Shown here: positions 57,300-64,000 of the stretch, piece after piece
How positions within the stretch are numbered: position 1 is the stretch's first letter
Layout: every line of letters begins with the position of its first letter
Assembly: GCF_016899955.1 (NCBI RefSeq)
Contig: NZ_JACJJL010000019.1
Span: 1 to 64,000 of the forward strand
Direction of reading: 5' to 3'
DNA length: 64,000 nucleotides
DNA from: Marseilla massiliensis
GTDB taxonomy: Bacteria; Bacteroidota; Bacteroidia; Bacteroidales; Bacteroidaceae
Translations under genes and position numbers: made by a program
The notes under the pieces: model-generated
Told to the model about the DNA's origin: nothing
What the model saw: only the letters and a program-made list of their open reading frames with translations
Database searches by the model: none

Positions 57300-57749
57300 A
57301 CACATAAAGACGACAAGATGCAAATAATGGCGGGGGAAAATTGTGCAGAAAACAAAAATTCCCCTTTTCCAGACGGAAAAAACACCACCCCCGGCGACAA
57401 CCAAGCCACCCACGCGCCACGGCACGGGCCGAACCGCAACGCGGCAAGGGCCATACGTGAAGGCCGTCCGGCCCCCATCGACCGGCCATACGGCACCGGC
57501 CGCCGCGGGGCGGCTGCCCGGGCACCGACCCACCCCGGCCGAGGCACCCGGAAACCGATTCGGGCCACGGCGGCAGCCGTCAGCCTCGTGGCCCGACAAC
57601 CACCTGCCGCCCGCCTTCATGCCGGCCTGGCACACCGTGTGAACAAGCAAGCGGCAAGCAGCCTGCCGACGGGCAACCGCACTGGCAACGACAGGCAGCG
57701 GCAGGATGGCCAAGGCAGACACATGGTGACAACCAGGGACAGGCGGGAA

Positions 57750-57820
57750 TACGGTAGGTATAGTAGTGCCAAAATGTAATAGATATCTATATATACTATT
57801 ACATTTGGCACTATACCGTA
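57750..57820. promoter_or_regulatory. Long palindrome just upstream of the htpG promoter
   Basis: AGTGCCAAAATGTAATAG (57765-57782) pairs with CTATTACATTTGGCACT (57796-57812) with one extra A in the left arm. The stem is extended by TACGGTA (57750-57756) with TACCGTA (57814-57820), and the centre is AT-only apart from one C. It ends 14 bp before the -7 element, so it could be an operator for a dimeric regulator or a transcribed hairpin. Confidence 0.6.
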
Positions 57821-57834
57821 AAACAGACAAACCG

Positions 57835-57842
57835 TAACTTTG
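57835..57842 (+). promoter_or_regulatory. -7 promoter element of htpG
   Basis: TAACTTTGG matches TAnnTTTG, 207 bp upstream of the htpG ATG, directly after the palindrome. Confidence 0.55.
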
Positions 57843-58048
57843 GTGTCACCACTTGTCACCAACGCCCGGACCACCAGCCACAGCCACAGCCACCACAGCC
57901 AGCCGCAAGGCAGGCAACTACCGCGACAGGGCCTCGCCAAGCAGTTTGGCACGCTATTTGCAAACAAACCATCGGTTGCTGCAGCCCGGCAAGGGCGGGC
58001 GGCACACCAAGGCACAATGACCAATAAACATAACAACTAAGACATATC

Positions 58049-60112
58049 ATGCAAAAAGGCAACATCGGGGTTACCACAGAGAACATATTCCCCGTCATCA
58101 AAAAGTTCCTCTACTCAGACCATGAGATATTCTTGCGCGAAATGGTTTCAAACGCCGTAGACGCCACGCAGAAGATGAAGACACTGGCCGAAAACGGCGA
58201 CTTCAAGGGCGAGCTGGGCGACCTGACCGTGCGCATATCGGTAGACGAGAAGGCCGGCACCATAACCATCAGCGACAGGGGCATCGGCATGACCGAGGAA
58301 GAGATTGACAAGTATATCAACCAGATAGCCTTCTCGGGCGTCAACGACTTCCTCGAGAAATACAAGGACAACGCCAACAACATAATAGGCCACTTCGGAC
58401 TGGGCTTCTACTCGTCGTTCATGGTGAGCAAGAAGGTCGAGATAATCACCCGCAGCTACCGCGAGGGGGCCAAGGCCGTGAAGTGGAGCTGCGACGGCAG
58501 CCCCGCATACGAGATTGACGACGCCGAGCGCGACGGCCGCGGCAGCGACATCGTGCTGCACATAGACGACGACTGCAAGGAGTTTCTCGACAAGCACAAG
58601 CTGCAGGGCCTGCTCGACAAGTACTGCAAGTTCATGCCCGTGCCAATAGCCTTCGGCAAGAAGACCGAATGGAAAGACGGCAAGCAGGTGGACACCGACG
58701 AAGACAACATCATAAACAGCGTGGAGCCGCTGTGGACCAAGGCCCCCAGCACGCTCAAGGACGACGACTACAAGCAGTTCTACCGCACGCTCTACCCCAT
58801 GCAGGACGAGCCCCTGTTCTGGATTCACCTCAACGTAGACTATCCATTCAACCTCACCGGCATACTCTACTTCCCGAGGATAAAGTCGAACATCGACCTG
58901 CAGCGCAACAAGATACAGCTGTACTGCAACCAGGTGTTCGTCACCGACCAGGTAGAGGGCATCGTGCCCGAGTTCCTAACCCTGCTGCACGGTGTGATCG
59001 ACTCGCCCGACATACCGCTCAACGTGAGCCGCTCGTACCTGCAGAGCGACCGCGACGTGAAGAAGATATCCACCTACATCACCAAGAAGGTGGCCGACAG
59101 GCTGCAGGGGATATTCAAGGAAGACCGCAAGGCTTACGAGGAGAAATGGGACGACCTGAAGCTCTTCATCAACTACGGCATGCTGAGCGAGGAAAGCTTC
59201 TACGATAGGGCCAAAGACTTCGCCCTGTTCAAGGACACCGAGGGCAAGCATTTCACCTTCGACGAATACCGCACGCTAATCAAAGACAACCAGACCGACA
59301 AGGACGGACAGCTCATCTACCTCTACGCCACCAACAAGGAAGAGCAGTACAGCTACATCGAGGCTGCCCGCGCCAAGGGCTACAGCGTGCTGCTGCTCGA
59401 CGGACAGCTCGACGTGCCGGCAATATCGATGCTCGAGCAGAAGTTTGAAAAGAGCCGCTTCACCAGGGTGGACGGCGACGTGACCGACAGGCTCATCACC
59501 AAGGACGACGCCAAGAAGACAGAGCTGGAGGCCGACGAGGCTGACAATCTGTCATCTGTGTTCAGCAGCCAACTGCCAAAGCTCGACAAGGCCGAGATTT
59601 ATGTCGAGGTGCAGGCCATGGGTGAGCAGGCACAGCCCGTGGTAATAACCCAAAGCGAATACATGCGGCGAATGAAGGACATCAGCCGCTTCCAGTCGGG
59701 CATGGGATTCTATGCACAGATGCCCGACAGCTACAGCATGGTGCTCAACAGCGACCACCCGCTCATCAAGAAGGTGCTGGCCGACTGCGACAACGCCACC
59801 GCCGAGGCGCTAAAGCCAATAGTCAGCGAACTGAAAGGACAGCAGGCCAGGCTCGCCGCCATACACAAGAGCCAAGGCAAGAAGAAGCCCGAGGAGATAA
59901 CGCAGGAAGAGAAAGACGACCTGGCCAACACCGAGAAGGCCGTGGGCGAACAACGCGACAAGAAGAAGGCCGTGCTGGCCGACTATGCCAAGGGCAACAG
60001 CATAGTGCACCAACTCATCGACCTGGCACTGCTGCAGAACGGCATGCTCAAGGGAGCCGCCCTCGACGCATTCCTGAAGCGCTCGGTCGACCTGATAAAA
60101 GTTAAGGATTAA
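58049..60112 (+). CDS. htpG: Hsp90 chaperone HtpG
   Basis: A cytoplasmic ATP-dependent chaperone, 687 aa. N-terminal GHKL ATPase motifs: LREMVSNAVDATQKM with the Mg-binding Asn, ISDRGIGMTEEEID, and GHFGLGFYSSFMV. The middle domain carries the catalytic-loop Arg region (PLNVSRSYLQSDRDVKKI). The C-terminal dimerisation domain is shorter than in E. coli and ends VDLIKVKD; Bacteroidota proteins have an extra charged segment (KKKPEEITQEEKDDL). Monocistronic, with a 200-bp leader and a repeat-rich downstream region. Confidence 0.97.
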   Translation: MQKGNIGVTTENIFPVIKKFLYSDHEIFLREMVSNAVDATQKMKTLAENGDFKGELGDLTVRISVDEKAGTITISDRGIGMTEEEIDKYINQIAFSGVNDFLEKYKDNANNIIGHFGLGFYSSFMVSKKVEIITRSYREGAKAVKWSCDGSPAYEIDDAERDGRGSDIVLHIDDDCKEFLDKHKLQGLLDKYCKFMPVPIAFGKKTEWKDGKQVDTDEDNIINSVEPLWTKAPSTLKDDDYKQFYRTLYPMQDEPLFWIHLNVDYPFNLTGILYFPRIKSNIDLQRNKIQLYCNQVFVTDQVEGIVPEFLTLLHGVIDSPDIPLNVSRSYLQSDRDVKKISTYITKKVADRLQGIFKEDRKAYEEKWDDLKLFINYGMLSEESFYDRAKDFALFKDTEGKHFTFDEYRTLIKDNQTDKDGQLIYLYATNKEEQYSYIEAARAKGYSVLLLDGQLDVPAISMLEQKFEKSRFTRVDGDVTDRLITKDDAKKTELEADEADNLSSVFSSQLPKLDKAEIYVEVQAMGEQAQPVVITQSEYMRRMKDISRFQSGMGFYAQMPDSYSMVLNSDHPLIKKVLADCDNATAEALKPIVSELKGQQARLAAIHKSQGKKKPEEITQEEKDDLANTEKAVGEQRDKKKAVLADYAKGNSIVHQLIDLALLQNGMLKGAALDAFLKRSVDLIKVKD

Positions 60113-60510
60113 GAGTTTAGGAGACTTTTAAGAAGTTAATTAGACTTGTTAGGAGTCAAGGAGACTTGTTAGGAGTCAAGGAGTTAGGAAGTTAAGGAGT
60201 TAGGAAGTTAAGGAGTTAAGACAATAGTCTTGCTACTTAATTCCTAACTCTTAACTTTTAACTTTAACTCTTAATTCTTACTCCCTAATTCTTACTCCCT
60301 ACCCAGCGGCACTATTGTCCACTAACTCCCTACAACCCGGGCCACCCGATAAACATAGGGGGCTTAAGCGTACAGGGAGTTAAGGAGTTAGAGGACAATA
60401 GCATTGACGATCTCTTCCTGTAACACTTTCCACATGCCCCCTGGGTTCTCGTGCTCCCAAACTACAAACTTAGGGATACAATTGTATCAAGGATTAAACA
60501 AGAAACCAAG
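60113..60510. repeat. GGAGTTA-type repeat region after htpG
   Basis: About 370 bp of short direct and inverted repeats: ACTTGTTAGGAGTCAAGGAG twice in a row (60145-60184), TTAGGAAGTTAAGGAG twice, then the complementary CCTAACTCTTAAC series at 60240-60290. CTATTGTCC at 60313-60321 pairs with GGACAATAG at 60392-60400. From 60383 to about 60475 the sequence matches the element at 32660-32810, including one copy of its 30-bp repeat. No gene. Confidence 0.75.
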
Positions 60511-60860
60511 ATGGAGCTGAAAGAATTTGTTAAGACTGCAATCACCGACATAACAGAAGCGGTCAGCGAGCTGCAATCGGAACTTGGCAATGGGGCGATA
60601 GTAAATCCTGCCCTGCCACATTCCATTAGCAATGGTTCGGTTGATGTCGTTTCAGGCAATCAGCCAATTCAGAAAATGGTATTCGATGGTGCCTGACAAC
60701 AATGGAGGCAACAGCCATCGACGGCGTAGCAAAAGGCGGAATTGCTATATTTGCGACCAAGTTGGAAACTTCGCAACATGCACAGGCGCAAAACGTATCA
60801 CGTCTGACATTCCATCAACCCCGACCCGAAGTTTGCGGACTTCGATGTGCCAATGGCTGA
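60511..60860 (+). pseudogene. Frameshifted trypco2-like small protein gene
   Basis: Starts MELKEFVKTAITDITEAV and continues as SELQSELGNGAIVNP, which resembles a widespread small-protein family (I recall the label trypco2). The frame stops at 60696 after VFDGA. A one-base shift restores the family-like text (TTMEATAIDGVAKGG, SRLTF) to a stop at 60860, so one base seems to have been deleted near 60685-60695. A further loss of fit after SRLTF suggests a second lesion. Some residual text in a third frame runs to 60906. Confidence 0.6.
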
Positions 60861-60930
60861 GATATATGGGATGTATAGGGTATTGATGTGCTTGGCGGCT
60901 AAATAAATGTAAAAAAATAGATAATAAATT

Positions 60931-61263
60931 ATGGAAGTAGTTTTTGCAATTATCAGTATCGTAGCAGCAGTGCTACAGATTATCCTCTTCTTCAAGTTAT
61001 GGGGGATGACAAATGATGTCAGAAAATTAAAGGATGCCGTGATAGGTAATTTTTCGCAGGCAAACCCGTCACATCAAAAAGAGATGGAAGCCCCTCCCAT
61101 TGAACATATGGGAATATCCGTAGGAGATTATGTTATAAGAAAATCCGATGGAAAAAGGATGAAGGTGCAGTCTATATACAACAATAAACTGTTTTGCTCG
61201 GCGAATGTTTTTGGAGGGTATAAATACTATGCCCTCGACGAAATAGAGAAAGAGAACGATTAG
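60931..61263 (+). CDS. Small single-pass membrane protein of the integrated segment
   Basis: A 110-aa protein with one N-terminal transmembrane helix (VVFAIISIVAAVLQIILFF) and a small C-terminal domain (VGDYVIRKSDGKRMKVQSI, YYALDEIEKEND) that looks like a compact beta barrel of the YodC/DUF2158 kind. It has not been recognised beyond that. Unlike its neighbours it is intact. Lower GC than the flanking core genes supports acquisition by transfer. Confidence 0.65.
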   Translation: MEVVFAIISIVAAVLQIILFFKLWGMTNDVRKLKDAVIGNFSQANPSHQKEMEAPPIEHMGISVGDYVIRKSDGKRMKVQSIYNNKLFCSANVFGGYKYYALDEIEKEND

Positions 61264-61271
61264 GGGAACAC

Positions 61272-61309
61272 AACCTGCGGCAGTCCTCGCATTGAGACTG
61301 CCGCAGGTT
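61272..61309 (+). terminator. Hairpin after the small membrane protein
   Basis: AACCTGCGGCAGTC pairs perfectly with GACTGCCGCAGGTT (14 bp, 10-base loop), 8 bp past the stop codon. The tail GCTGTTTGTC is only moderately T-rich. Confidence 0.6.
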
Positions 61310-61416
61310 GCTGTTTGTCAATTACCCTTTTCCCCCGCGCGTCTTTTTCCTTGCTTTCCGACGACAAGGCCACGCCTGCTATGAAAATGGCCGAAACTAA
61401 CATTGATATTCCCACG

Positions 61417-61988
61417 TCATTTAGTTATCCCGACCTCTTCAAGGTACTTATCCCTCAACCTCAGCCCAATGACAAAGCATAAGTCGTTCACGGTTATGTC
61501 GTATTTTTCCGTCATCCAAAGGTCCATGAAGGCTCGTTGTAAACAAAGTCCTTCAAGTCGTTAAATGCCGGGGTAGGCACAAGCGACATACAAGCGGCAT
61601 TCGCTGCCTGCTCCACGTCAAGCGCGACGAGCGGTTTGGAGTTCTTGATAAAATCAAACAAGGCAGCCTTGTTGTCTGCAATAAATTTATCACCGTTCAC
61701 TTTTGCATAAAGTTTCTCGCCCAAATCATTGAGCTTTCGAGGGCTGCTTTTCATTGAGAAAACATTGGTCGATTTCGGGTATTTCTCCACAAGAACGGTT
61801 TTTATCTTCGTTATATCCTCATGGTGGCCATCAAGTGTCTTTTTCATGCCCGCCACGTCAACTTCGATATTGTCTATGCGCTGTGACACTCTGCCGAACT
61901 TGAATATCTTGTCTATGATGAACCATACACCGCCGAGAACCACGCCTACTGCGCCTATTACCGTGCAGATTATTTCTATAGAATTCAT
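61417..61988 (-). pseudogene. Membrane-anchored hypothetical protein, frameshifted near the 3' end
   Basis: The first 154 residues read as a single-pass membrane protein (IICTVIGAVGVVLGGVWFII, then a coiled part IDNIEVDVAGMKKTLD, and a helical domain ending DLKDFVYNEP). The open frame then ends after SWTFG at 61512. Shifting by one base gives AFMDLWMTEKYDITVN and a natural-looking end (RLRDKYLEEVGITK) at 61417. A missing G in the GAGGCC run near 61530 would explain it. No function recognised. A promoter element lies at 62021-62028. Confidence 0.65.
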
Positions 61989-62020
61989 ATTGTATACATT
62001 TTATTTCTTTGTATCAGGTA

Positions 62021-62028
62021 CAAAGATA
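62021..62028 (-). promoter_or_regulatory. -7 promoter element for the frameshifted membrane gene
   Basis: TATCTTTG on the minus strand, 33 bp upstream of the ATG at 61988. Confidence 0.55.
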
Positions 62029-62107
62029 CGCATTATTCCCCTTTCAAACAAGTATTTTCACTAAATTCCATAACATAAATATGACGTTAATACAACATTG
62101 GGGCATG

Positions 62108-63252
62108 TCACTCCAAGTCTCCGACCTTATCACGTATCTCCCTCACCACCGATGTGTTCTACAGTTTGGCGTAAGCCTGCTCGGTTGTACGGATGCTCGA
62201 ATGCCCGAGCACCTTTGCCACAGTCTCCATGCTCACGCCATGGTTGAGGAGCAGCATGCCGCATGTACGGCGGCCCCAATGAGAAGCGACCGGCTTGTCT
62301 ATCCCCGCCGCCTCGGCGACCACTTTCAGCCTCATGTTGTATTGTTGGTTGCTGAAGCGCGGCAACTGTTCGTGGTACTTCCTCACTATCGCCAGTGCTT
62401 CCGGCAACAGCACCGCGCAGTATTCTATGCCTGTCTTGTGACGTCTGTCCTCTATCACATAGCTGTCGCCCACCTTGCTCACCCGGTTGAAGTCGAACGA
62501 CATCAAGTCAGAATAGGCAAGGCCCGTGAGGCACTGCACAACGAATAGGTCGCGAACCTTTGCCAGGCTCTCATTACCGAGTTCCACATCGCGCACCTTG
62601 GCGAATTCGTCCTCAGTGAGGTACATCCCATGCCTCGATTCACCGCGCTTGAATTGTAAACCGAGATATGGGTTGGAGGTCATTAGCTCGTGCCGTATCG
62701 CGTCGTTGATGTATGTCTTCAGCGTCTTGTGGTAGGAGTGGACTGTGGGCTGCGCTATCCCGCGCCCGTGCAGGAACTCATCATAGTCCAGGATGTTCGA
62801 GCGCGTGAGGTCGGAAAACTCGCATATCTTGCCGAAGTCCACGAGCGACCCAACGACCTTGCGCTGCGACTTGCGCGTTGTCTCACGTATGTCCGTACGC
62901 TCGTCTATACGCTTGGCCACATAGTCTATGAAGCTGGCCTCCTTGGCGTTCTCCGCAGTTAGGAACTTCTCAAGCTTCTCGAACGTGAATGCATCGTCCA
63001 CCTGCATCAGCCCGGTGATGAAGCTGTCAATACGCCCCTTGGCCGCTTTCAGCCGGTCGTTAAGGGCGTTCATCTCGAAAGTGTTGCATACGAGCGCCTT
63101 TTTGTTGAACTGATTTTTAAAGACCTTCACTCCTGTACTTACGTACTTTTACGGCCTTTCAGCAGCACCTCAATCTGTATGAGTGCCTTTTTCTGCTCTG
63201 TTGCAGTGTATTTGCGGTCGAACACGAACCGAGTAGTTGGATAGTCTGACAT
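62108..63252 (-). pseudogene. Tyrosine recombinase (integrase), frameshift plus premature stop
   Basis: A Bacteroidota-type integrase. The arm-binding N-terminus starts at an ATG at 63252 (MSDYPTTRFVFDRKYTATE, then QIEVLLKGRK) and stops early; a one-base shift in an A-run (T-run 63147-63150 on the plus strand) joins it to KYVSTGVKVFKNQF and the rest. The catalytic domain has HWGRRTCGMLLL and LGHSSIRTTEQAYAK with the nucleophile Tyr. The usual first Arg region reads TGLAYSD. A TAG at 62159 comes soon after the Tyr, but the frame continues for 16 sensible codons to 62108. Located beside tRNA-Arg. Confidence 0.85.
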
Positions 63253-63273
63253 AACTTGGTATTTGGTAGAATG

Positions 63274-63281
63274 CAAAGGTA
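63274..63281 (-). promoter_or_regulatory. -7 promoter element of the integrase
   Basis: TACCTTTGC on the minus strand, 21 bp upstream of the ATG at 63252. It supports that ATG as the original start. Confidence 0.65.
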
Positions 63282-63401
63282 GAAAAAAGTAGAACACTAC
63301 GGGAAAACTCAGGAAAAAACAAGAAAATAATTGCTACCGCTTTTCTACCGGATTTTATCCTGATGCGTTAGTATCTTCATCATAACTCATTTAATATCAA
63401 T

Positions 63402-63426
63402 AAAAAAGAGCACTCTTATGGTGCTC
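63402..63426 (-). terminator. Intrinsic terminator of tRNA-Arg
   Basis: On the minus strand GAGCAC - 7-base loop - GTGCTC is followed by TTTTTT, 8 bp after the tRNA 3' end. Confidence 0.85.
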
Positions 63427-63433
63427 CTTGTCG

Positions 63434-63508
63434 TGATTCCGCAGGGATTCGAACCCTGGACCCACGCCTTAGAAGGGCGTTGCTCTAATCCAACTGAGCT
63501 ACGGAACC
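63434..63508 (-). tRNA. tRNA-Arg (anticodon UCU)
   Basis: A 75-nt cloverleaf on the minus strand. The acceptor pairs GGTTCCG with CGGAATC (one G-U) and the discriminator is A. The D arm is GCTC-AGTTGGATTA-GAGC; the anticodon arm is ACGCC-CTTCTAA-GGCGT, giving anticodon TCT; the T arm is CAGGG-TTCGAAT-CCCTG. CCA is not encoded. It has its own promoter element (63519-63526) and terminator. The integrase gene lies next to its 3' end. Confidence 0.96.
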
Positions 63509-63518
63509 AAACCGGCCG

Positions 63519-63526
63519 CAAAGTTA
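63519..63526 (-). promoter_or_regulatory. -7 promoter element of tRNA-Arg
   Basis: TAACTTTGC on the minus strand, 10 bp upstream of the mature tRNA 5' end. Confidence 0.7.
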
Positions 63527-63724
63527 CACAAATTTTGTCAAACAAGCAAACGTTGGCGACATTTTTTAACAAAAACTTTCAACACGCCTTCAAGCACTCC
63601 CCCCATGCCCCCCCAGCCCGCAACGACAGGCACGGAAAGAGGCCACGATGCCGCTTTATCATTTTTTAACCAAGCACACTGCAACATTATCCGCAAAAAA
63701 TTAGCATTCCCGAACTTTATTTCG

Positions 63725-63732
63725 TATCTTTG
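63725..63732 (+). promoter_or_regulatory. -7 promoter element of the desulfoferrodoxin gene
   Basis: TATCTTTGC, about 105 bp upstream of the ATG at 63837. The rest of 63527-63836 shows no gene. Confidence 0.6.
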
Positions 63733-63836
63733 CTGATGGTTGGCGGAAACAGCAGCCACGGCCCACAGGCCACAGTGCGACGCCCCGCCATCCACCGAGA
63801 ACAAGAACAATGTAAACAACAAAAAAATCAAGAACA

Positions 63837-64000
63837 ATGACAAAGCAAGGACAAATTTATAAATGCGCCGTATGCGGCAACATCGTAGAAGTACTTCACC
63901 CGGCAGGCGGCACACTGTCGTGCTGCGGCCAGCCGATGGACCTCATAGCCGAGAACACCACCGACGCAGCCGTTGAGAAGCACGTGCCCGTGATAGAGAA
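63837..64000 (+). CDS. Desulfoferrodoxin (superoxide reductase), cut by the window end
   Basis: 54 codons are visible, starting [19 protein letters not shown]. The N-terminal desulforedoxin-type rubredoxin-like centre has its Cys ligands in CAVC and LSCCGQPM, and EKHVPVIE begins the catalytic domain with the first His of the FeHis4Cys site. Superoxide reductase lowers superoxide without producing oxygen, which suits an anaerobe and complements the Bat operon. The C-terminus is outside the window. Confidence 0.9.
   Translation, partial: MTKQGQIYKCAVCGNIVEVLHPAGGTLSCCGQPMDLIAENTTDAAVEKHVPVIE

Larger units (their letters stand above)
57136..58048. other. 913-bp gene-free region between the ECF sigma gene and htpG
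   Basis: It holds the ECF promoter (57292), a GC-rich central part with overlapping, low-complexity open frames on both strands that I reject as genes, a long palindrome at 57750-57820, and the htpG promoter at 57835. The htpG leader is then about 200 bp. Confidence 0.65.

Noticed and set aside
57282..57830. Overlapping open frames on both strands upstream of htpG
   Set aside because: Low-complexity and mutually exclusive, crossing a promoter element and a palindrome; no start signal.

Overview
The window is chromosomal DNA of a fairly GC-rich member of the Bacteroidota, most likely a Prevotellaceae-type gut or oral anaerobe. The evidence is the Bacteroidota -7 promoter element (TAnnTTTG) in front of many operons, the Bat aerotolerance operon, a DUF4835/PorD-like protein, DUF4295 beside L33/L28, DUF3127 proteins, a FeoA-FeoB fusion and a short-chain type threonine dehydrogenase. 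Most of the window is core housekeeping DNA in tight operons. Accessory material is confined to the left edge (start of an IS982-like transposase) and to about 60.1-63.4 kb beside a tRNA-Arg.

Layout, left to right. 0-10.3 kb: a TlpA-like thioredoxin protein; a PpiD-type periplasmic foldase; the minus-strand operon coaX - outer-membrane beta-barrel - lptC; then divergently a DUF4105/Lnb-N membrane protein and a PafA-like phosphatase-fold protein that has lost nearly all its active-site residues. 10.8-20.4 kb (plus): secA with a textbook terminator, a lone ABC ATPase, feoAB, a nitroreductase and dnaB. 20.9-23.3 kb: divergent kbl and tdh, together a threonine-to-glycine/acetyl-CoA pathway. 23.8-31.3 kb (minus): one compact operon, dnaN - DEDDh exonuclease - coaBC - DUF4835/PorD - recN - degenerate trypsin/TPR protein. 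31.4-32.3 kb: tandem DUF3127 genes with SSB-like acidic tails. 33-34.6 kb (minus): a divergent sigma-70 factor, a 65-aa protein, a periplasmic rhodanese and a YgbA_NO protein. 34.9-48.4 kb (minus): moxR - DUF58 - membrane protein - batA - batB/C fusion - batD/E fusion - PAP2, followed by queA - Smr/DUF2027 - nadE. 48.7-57.1 kb (minus): ftsY - rimO - HU - HU/TM/LysM; DUF4295, rpmG and rpmB; map - tsaD - cinA-C; and an ECF sigma factor. 58-60.1 kb: htpG. 60.1-63.4 kb: repeats and a decayed integrated segment with three frameshifted genes, including the integrase, next to tRNA-Arg(UCU). The right edge cuts a desulfoferrodoxin gene.

The most interesting items are a predicted inner-membrane protein joining a cytoplasmic HU domain to a periplasmic LysM domain, translationally coupled to a second HU gene; a pseudo-phosphatase and a pseudo-protease; Bat fusion proteins that keep the second partner's signal anchor internally; a long palindrome just upstream of the htpG promoter; a dispersed intergenic repeat family shared by 32.6 kb and 60.4 kb; and three clustered single-base deletions beside the tRNA, which are either real decay or local sequence error. 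All family names come from reading the translations and recalling families; no database search was run.
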